A stretch of DNA of 10,677 nt from contig JAATFK010000202.1 of NCBI GenBank assembly GCA_015655225.1, positions 1 through 10,677 on the forward strand. Direction: 5' to 3'. The stretch's first letter is position 1, and each line of letters starts with the position of its first letter. The DNA is from Solirubrobacterales bacterium (GTDB taxonomy: Bacteria > Actinomycetota > Thermoleophilia > Solirubrobacterales > Solirubrobacteraceae). The notes under the pieces are model-generated. The model had not been told where the DNA came from and made no database searches. It saw nothing but the letters and a program-made list of their open reading frames with translations. Shown piece by piece: positions 5,599 through 10,677 of this stretch. The translations under genes and the position numbers were made by a program.

Positions 5599-8529
5599 AT
5601 GTCTCTGACCCTCGTCACCGGGCCGGCCAACTCGGCGAAGGCCGGCGCCGTCCTCGGCGCCTTCCGCCAGCGGCTGCGGCACGACCCCTGGCTCGTCGTC
5701 CCGACGGCGGCCGACGTCGCCTACTACGAGCGCGAGCTGGCCGGCGACGGCGCCCGCGCCGCCGGCCGCGTCGCGACCTTCGGCGGCTTCGTCCGCGAGG
5801 TCGCCCAGCGCGCCGGCTACGCGGCGCGCACGATCGGCGCGCTCCAGCGCGAACGGCTCGTCGCCGACGCGATCGCCCGCACCGAGCTGGACGCGCTCGC
5901 CCCGGCCGCCGCCTCGCGCGGCTTCCTCCACGCGGCCGGCGCGTTCATGGCGGAGCTGGAGCGGACCCTCGTCACGCCGCAGCGGCTGACGGTCGCGCTG
6001 CGCGCCTGGGAGGGAGCCCCGCAGGGCGCCCACGAGATCGCCGCCGTCTACGCCGCCTACACCCGCTCGCTCGAGCGGCTCGGCCGCGTCGACGGCGACC
6101 TCTTCGCCTGGCGTGCCCTCGACGCGCTCCGCGCCCGGCCCGGCGCCTGGGGCGCGACGCCGGTCTTCCTCTACGGCTTCGACGACCTCACGCCGATCGA
6201 GCGCGACGCCGTCGAGACGCTCGCGCGGGTCGCCCAAGCCGACGTGACCGTCTCGCTCACCTACGAGCCGGGCCGCTCGGCGTTCGCCGGCCGCGCGCAC
6301 ACCGCCCAGGAGCTGACCGCGATCGCCGACGAAGTGCTCGAGCTGCCGCCCCTCGCCGAGCACTACGACCCGCCCGCCCGCGAGGCGCTCCACGCGCTCG
6401 AACGCGGCCTCTTCGAGCCGGAGGGCACCGTCCCCGCGCCGCCCTCCTCGGAGGACGCGGTCCGGCTGCTCGTCGCCGGCGGCGAGCGGGCCGAGATCGA
6501 GCTGATCGGCGCCGAGCTGCTGAAGCTCCTGACCGACCCGGTCGCGCCCGTCCCCGGCGACCGGATCGCCGTCGTGCTGCGCTCGCCCGCACGCGCCGCC
6601 GCCTTGATCGAGCAGGTCTTCGGCGCCTACGGGATCCCGTACGCGCTCGACCGCCGCGTCCCGCTCGCCCACACCGCGCTCGGCCGTGGCCTGCTGGCGC
6701 TCGCCCGCTGCGCCCTGCTCGCCGACCGCGCCAGCGCGGAGGACCTGATCGCCTACCTGCGGACCCCCGGGAGACTGGAGCGCCAGGAGCTGGCCGACCG
6801 GCTGGAGCTGAACGTGCGCCGCGGCGCGATCGGCGACGTGGCGGGCGCCCGGGCCGCCTGGGAGGAGGCGCCGGGCGGCTGGCCGCTGCGCGAGCTCGAC
6901 CGCGTGCGCGGTGCCGCCGCCGACGGCCCGCTCGCGCTCTACGACGCGCTCGCCCGCGAGGCCCGCGCGCTGCTGACCGCGCCCCACCGCGGCAGCGGCC
7001 GCGTCCTCGACCCGGCCGAGGAGGTCGACGCCCGCGCGCTCGCGGTCCTCCTCACGGCCCTGGAGCAGCTCGCCGAGCTGGCGGCCGCCGAGCCGCGCCG
7101 CCCGCCCGAGGATCCCGAGGCGCTGCTCGCGACGCTCGGCGAGCTGGAGGTCGGGCTCGGCTCGCCGCCGCGGCCCGGCGCGGTGCTCGTCGCCGACCCG
7201 CTCGCGATCCGCGCGCGGCGCTTCGACACGGTCGTCGTCGCCGGGTTGCAGGAGGGCGAGTTCCCCCGTCCGGTCACGCCCGAGCCGTTTCTCCCCGACG
7301 AGCAGCGGCGGGAGCTGAGCGCCGCCAGCGGCCTGCGCCTGGAGCTGCGGGAGGACGCGCTGGCGGACGAGCGCTACCTCTTCTACGCGAGCGTCGCGCG
7401 GCCGACGCGGCGGCTGCTGCTCTCCTGCCGCGACGCGGACGAGGACGGCAACCCGGCGCTCCCGTCCTTCTTCCTCGACGACGTGCGGGCGCTGCTGCCG
7501 GAGCTGCCGACGCTCCACCGCCCGCTCGCGCACGTCGCCTGGGACGTCGCGAGTGCCCCGACCGCGACCGAGCGCGCCCGGGCGCAGGCGCTCGCCGGCC
7601 CGCGCGTCCCGGCCCGCGCGATCGCCTCGCTCGGCCCCGAGGCGCGGGACGCGCTGCGCCAGCGCGACGTGCTCTCGGCCGGCGCGCTGGAGATCTACGC
7701 CGGTTGCCCGGTCCGCTGGCTGGTCGACCGCGAGCTGTCGCCCGAGCGCTTCGAGCCGGACCCCGAGGCGATTGCCCGCGGCAGCTGCATCCACCGCGTG
7801 CTGGAGCGGACCCTCGCGCAGCTCGACTGGCCGCTCGACCTCGCCGCGCTGGCGGCGATGCGCGAGCTGGTGGCGGAGGTCGTCGCGGAGGAGGCGCCGC
7901 GCTTCGCGCTCGGCCGCGGCGACGCGGCCCAGGCCGCCGCCGCGCACGAGATCGTCGCCGACGTCGGGCGACTGCTCGCGCACGAGGCCCACGCCGGTGG
8001 CGCGTTCCACCCGGCCGAGCTGGAGCTGAGATTCGGCATGGGGGAGGAGGACGGCGCGCTCCCCGCGCTCGTGCTCGGCGGCGGGGCGCTGCGGCTGCGG
8101 GGCGTGATCGACCGCGTCGACCTCGACGCCGCCGGCCGCGCGCTCGTGCGCGACTTCAAGAGCGGGCGCAGGTCGCCGAGCTGGCCGGTCGCGCGCTGGA
8201 GCGTGGACGACCAGCTGCAGGTCGCGCTCTACATGGTCGCGGTGCGGGAGCTGCTGGGGCGCGAGCCGGCCGGCGGGGTCTACCAGCCGCTGCGCGGCGA
8301 GGACCTGCGCGCGCGCGGGATCGTGCGTGACGACGTGGACGCCGGCGACCTCGTGCTGAGCACCGACCGCCGCACGCGCGAGGAGCTGGAGGAGGCGCTG
8401 GACGGGGCCGCCGCGCGCGCCTGCGAGCTGGCCGCCCGGCTGCGCGGCGGCGAGCTGGCGCCTCAGCCGGAGACGTGCAGCCCCGGCGGCTGCGCGTTCC
8501 CGGGCGTCTGTCGCGTTACCGACGCATGA
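5599..8529 (+). CDS. addB: AddB-like subunit with Fe-S PD-(D/E)XK nuclease
   Basis: A 976-residue protein related to the AddB/AdnA side of bacterial helicase-nucleases that process double-strand DNA ends for RecA-dependent repair. The N-terminal part is helicase-like but degraded: the P-loop position reads GPANSAKAG (8-16), keeping Lys14 but lacking the Gly and Ser/Thr around it. Later helicase-like motifs remain (VVVAGLQEGEFP at 546-557; ERYLFYASVARPTRRLLLSC at 591-610). The C-terminal nuclease has His732 (GSCIHRVLE), Asp838 (GVIDRVD), Asp852-Phe-Lys854 (RDFKSG) and Gln874/Tyr878 (QVALY). Four cysteines, Cys703 and the C-terminal trio Cys960, Cys965, Cys971, are placed like the 4Fe-4S cage of AddB nucleases. 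Start ATG 5599 gives the usual MSLTLVTG strand; an ATG at 5588 is out of frame. The gene overlaps the next by 4 bp. It has 2 AGA among about 110 Arg codons. Whether it is named AddB or AdnA-like would need a tree. Confidence 0.85.
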   Translation: MSLTLVTGPANSAKAGAVLGAFRQRLRHDPWLVVPTAADVAYYERELAGDGARAAGRVATFGGFVREVAQRAGYAARTIGALQRERLVADAIARTELDALAPAAASRGFLHAAGAFMAELERTLVTPQRLTVALRAWEGAPQGAHEIAAVYAAYTRSLERLGRVDGDLFAWRALDALRARPGAWGATPVFLYGFDDLTPIERDAVETLARVAQADVTVSLTYEPGRSAFAGRAHTAQELTAIADEVLELPPLAEHYDPPAREALHALERGLFEPEGTVPAPPSSEDAVRLLVAGGERAEIELIGAELLKLLTDPVAPVPGDRIAVVLRSPARAAALIEQVFGAYGIPYALDRRVPLAHTALGRGLLALARCALLADRASAEDLIAYLRTPGRLERQELADRLELNVRRGAIGDVAGARAAWEEAPGGWPLRELDRVRGAAADGPLALYDALAREARALLTAPHRGSGRVLDPAEEVDARALAVLLTALEQLAELAAAEPRRPPEDPEALLATLGELEVGLGSPPRPGAVLVADPLAIRARRFDTVVVAGLQEGEFPRPVTPEPFLPDEQRRELSAASGLRLELREDALADERYLFYASVARPTRRLLLSCRDADEDGNPALPSFFLDDVRALLPELPTLHRPLAHVAWDVASAPTATERARAQALAGPRVPARAIASLGPEARDALRQRDVLSAGALEIYAGCPVRWLVDRELSPERFEPDPEAIARGSCIHRVLERTLAQLDWPLDLAALAAMRELVAEVVAEEAPRFALGRGDAAQAAAAHEIVADVGRLLAHEAHAGGAFHPAELELRFGMGEEDGALPALVLGGGALRLRGVIDRVDLDAAGRALVRDFKSGRRSPSWPVARWSVDDQLQVALYMVAVRELLGREPAGGVYQPLRGEDLRARGIVRDDVDAGDLVLSTDRRTREELEEALDGAAARACELAARLRGGELAPQPETCSPGGCAFPGVCRVTDA

Positions 8530-10677
8530 GCGCCTCGGTCCCCTTCACCGCCGAGCAGCGCGCCGCGATCGACCATCGCGGCGGCCTGCTGCTGACCGCC
8601 AACGCCGGCAGCGGCAAGACCTCCGTGATGGCCGAGCGCTACGTGCGCGCGGCCCGCGAGGAGGGCGTCGAGGTGTCGCGGATCCTCGCGATCACGTTCA
8701 CCGAGAAGGCCGCCTCGGAGCTGAAGGCGCGCGTGCGCGGCCGTTTCGAGCAGCTCGGCGACGGCGAGCGGGCGCGCGCGACCGAGGGCGCCTGGATCTC
8801 CACGATCCACGGCTTCTGCGCGCGGCTGCTGCGGACCCATCCGCTCGCGGCCGGGATCGACCCGCGCTTCGTCGTGCTCGACGAGCGCGCCAGCCAGCGG
8901 CTCGCGCTCGACGCGTTCGACGAGGCGCTCGACCAGCTGGTCGACGCGCACGGGACGCCCGCGCTCGACCTGATCGCCGCCTACCGGCCCGGCGACCTTC
9001 GCGAGGCGATCGTCGCCGTGCACGGCGAGCTGCGCTCGCGCGGGGAGGAGCGCCCGGCGCTGCCGCCGCCGCGCCCGGCGCCGCTCGACCCGCGCCGGCT
9101 CGCGCTGCGGATCGCGTGGGAGCGGGCGAGCGCCGAGGTGGCGCTCGCGCCCGACGGCGCCACCGTCACGAGAGCGCGCGAGCGGCTGCGGGCCTGCGAG
9201 GAGCTGCTGGAGCGCCCGGGGGAGCCCGCGCCCGACTCGGCCGAGGTCGCCGCGCTGGCGCTGCCGAGAAACGGCAGAGCGCTCGCGGGGGAGGGCTGCG
9301 AGGCGTACCGGTTGGCGGTCGACCGCTACCTCGACGCCTGCGTGGACGTACGTGCCGTACCGGTCCACGCGCTGCTCGACGCGCTCCTGCGGGCGTTCGC
9401 GGCGCGCTACGCGGCGATCAAGCGGGAGCACTCGGCGCTCGACTTCGAGGACCTGGAGCTGGGCGCGAATCGGTTGCTGCGCGAGCACGAGGCGCTGCGC
9501 GCGCGCTACGCGGAGCGCTTCCTGCACGTGATGGTGGACGAGTTCCAGGACACGAACCCGCTGCAGCTGGAGTTGTTGGAGCGGATCGCGGGCGGGAGCC
9601 TCTTCACCGTCGGCGACGAGCTGCAGTCGATCTACGGCTTCCGCCACGCCGACGTGAGCCTCTTCCGCCGCCGCCGCGAGGCGCTCGCGGCGCGGGGCGA
9701 CGCGGCGACGCTCGCGACCAACTTCCGCAGCCACCGCGACGTGCTCGACGCGCTCAACGTCGCGTTCGCGCCGCGCTTCGGGGAGAGCTTCGTCGGGCTC
9801 GTCGCCGGGCGCACCGAATCGCCCGAGGCGCTGCCGGTGGCCGGGCCGCGCGTCGAGCTGCTGATCACCGACGGCGCCGCCGACTGGGAGGGCGCCGGGC
9901 TGCTCGCCCCCGGCGTCGTCGCGACCGCGCCGCTGTGGCGGATCGCGGAGGCGAAGCTGCTCGCCGCACGGGTGCGGGAGCTGCTGGACGCGGGACGGCC
10001 GCCGGGCGACGTGGTGCTGCTGCTGCGGGCAACCGGGGACCTCGCCGTCTACGAGCGGGCGCTGGCGGAGCTGGAGGTGCCGACGTACGTGATCGGCGGC
10101 CGCGGCTACTGGGCCCAGCAGCAGGTGCGGGACCTCGTCGCCTACCTCGGCGTGCTCGCGAACCCGCGCGACGGGCTGTCGCTGATGACCGTGCTGGCGT
10201 CGCCGCTCGTCGGCCTCTCCAGCGACGCGCTCGTGCAGCTCGCGGCGGCGGCGCGCGAGAGCGGGAGAGATCCGTGGTGGGAGCTGGTCGGGGCGGGTGA
10301 CGGCGCCGGCTCGCCGGCGTATCTCGACCGGCTCGGGGAGGACGACCGCGCGCGGGTCGTCGCGCTGCGGGGATGGCTGCCGCAGGAGCGCCGCCGGGCG
10401 CCGCGCCACGGGCTCGAGGCGCTGCTCGACCGGGTGCTCGCGCGGACCGGCTACGACACGACGATGCTGGCGCTGCCGGGCGGCGCGCGGCGGCTCGCGA
10501 ACGTGCGCAAGCTGATGCGGCTCGCGCGCGAGCACGAGGCGGAGCACGGGCGGGACCTGCGGGGGTTCGTGGACGTAGTGGCGGGCGCCGTCGACAGCGG
10601 CAGCGACGACCGCGAGAGCGAGGCGCCGGTCGAGGGCGAGGCGCTCGACGCGGTGCGGCTGATGACGATCCACCGCG
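8526..10677 (+). CDS. addA: AddA/UvrD-family ATP-dependent helicase (partial, runs off the window)
   Basis: An SF1A helicase, the likely motor of the end-resection complex with the preceding gene; 717 residues are visible. Motifs in order: Q-like motif FTAEQRAAI (7-15), Walker A NAGSGKT with Lys31, motif Ia AITFTEKAASELKAR (55-69), ISTIHGFC (91-98), Walker B VDEFQDTNPLQ with Asp338/Glu339, motif III VGDELQSIYGFRHAD (362-376) and motif IV TNFRSH (398-403). The window ends inside motif V (RLMTIHR, about 711-717). In PcrA/UvrD that motif comes near residue 560, so the long insertions here suit AddA or RecB-like proteins of over 1000 residues. A C-terminal nuclease domain would lie beyond the window and cannot be judged. 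The start codon overlaps the addB stop as ATGA, typical of translational coupling between subunits made together. A UvrD-like helicase without a nuclease remains possible. Confidence 0.85.
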   Translation, partial: MSASVPFTAEQRAAIDHRGGLLLTANAGSGKTSVMAERYVRAAREEGVEVSRILAITFTEKAASELKARVRGRFEQLGDGERARATEGAWISTIHGFCARLLRTHPLAAGIDPRFVVLDERASQRLALDAFDEALDQLVDAHGTPALDLIAAYRPGDLREAIVAVHGELRSRGEERPALPPPRPAPLDPRRLALRIAWERASAEVALAPDGATVTRARERLRACEELLERPGEPAPDSAEVAALALPRNGRALAGEGCEAYRLAVDRYLDACVDVRAVPVHALLDALLRAFAARYAAIKREHSALDFEDLELGANRLLREHEALRARYAERFLHVMVDEFQDTNPLQLELLERIAGGSLFTVGDELQSIYGFRHADVSLFRRRREALAARGDAATLATNFRSHRDVLDALNVAFAPRFGESFVGLVAGRTESPEALPVAGPRVELLITDGAADWEGAGLLAPGVVATAPLWRIAEAKLLAARVRELLDAGRPPGDVVLLLRATGDLAVYERALAELEVPTYVIGGRGYWAQQQVRDLVAYLGVLANPRDGLSLMTVLASPLVGLSSDALVQLAAAARESGRDPWWELVGAGDGAGSPAYLDRLGEDDRARVVALRGWLPQERRRAPRHGLEALLDRVLARTGYDTTMLALPGGARRLANVRKLMRLAREHEAEHGRDLRGFVDVVAGAVDSGSDDRESEAPVEGEALDAVRLMTIHR
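9340..9370. repeat. Strong inverted repeat inside addA
   Basis: GCGTGGAC (9340-9347) pairs fully with GTCCACGC (9363-9370), and GTACG (9348-9352) pairs with CGTAC (9356-9360). This leaves a TGC loop and a single 2-base bulge (CG, 9361-9362), 13 base pairs in all. It is made partly of codons rare in this gene: GTA twice and CGT once within four codons (GTA-CGT-GCC-GTA, 9348-9359). It lies in the variable region between motif Ic and Walker B, where protein constraint is weak. Confidence 0.55.

Noticed and set aside
2989..8010. A 1673-codon open frame on the minus strand across marP, topB and addB
   Set aside because: It has no recognisable domain, is dominated by Arg, Gly, Ala, Val and Glu, and lies opposite three genes with clear motifs. 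Long antisense frames are expected when stop codons are rare at this GC content.
8463..10673. A 736-codon minus-strand frame opposite the helicase gene
   Set aside because: Composition is Arg/Ala/Glu/His-rich without any domain, and the plus strand carries the full helicase motif series.
1..10677. CRISPR, insertion sequence, prophage, toxin-antitoxin or defence island
   Set aside because: I saw no spaced direct repeats, transposase or integrase motifs, tRNA-linked attachment sites or small paired genes. The helicase-nuclease pair is best explained as DNA repair, not a new defence system.

Overview
The window is very GC-rich (roughly 74% by eye). Its genes use almost only G- or C-ending codons and are packed tightly. 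Gene content fits a high-GC actinobacterium: a MarP-type serine protease, a penicillin-binding protein (PBP) with an NTF2-like domain, a TopB-type topoisomerase and an AddAB-type helicase-nuclease. A Thermoleophilia/Solirubrobacterales-like organism such as Conexibacter is my best guess. That is inference; there is no rRNA or marker gene here to prove it.

Layout: (1) 1-166, the C-terminal tail of an unrecognised plus-strand protein. (2) 192-1937, minus strand, a membrane-anchored class B PBP transpeptidase, convergent with the first gene. (3) 1938-2065, a 128-bp divergent intergenic region that should hold promoters for both directions. (4) 2066-3220, plus strand, a four-helix membrane serine protease of the MarP family. 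(5) 3259-5535, DNA topoisomerase III (TopB type). (6) 5599-8529, an AddB-like subunit with an Fe-S PD-(D/E)XK nuclease domain. (7) 8526 to the window edge, an AddA/UvrD-family helicase overlapping the previous stop codon by 4 bp. No gene-free stretch exceeds about 130 bp. I see no tRNA, rRNA, insertion sequence, CRISPR array or phage gene.

The genes form two functional themes. The divergent PBP and MarP-like protease both act at the cell envelope: peptidoglycan cross-linking, and periplasmic proteolysis that in mycobacteria acts on a peptidoglycan hydrolase. The downstream group (topB, addB, addA) is a DNA-processing set: a strand-passing topoisomerase beside a double-strand-break end-resection machine. 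Gaps of 38 bp and 63 bp followed by a 4-bp overlap make a marP-topB-addB-addA transcription unit plausible, and addB-addA almost certainly cotranscribed.

I did not find a convincing undescribed system. The points most worth checking are the concentration of AGA arginine codons in topB alone, the degenerate Walker A of the AddB-like subunit, the topB-addBA linkage, a strong hairpin made partly of rare codons inside addA, and an acidic low-complexity insert beside the KTG motif of the PBP.
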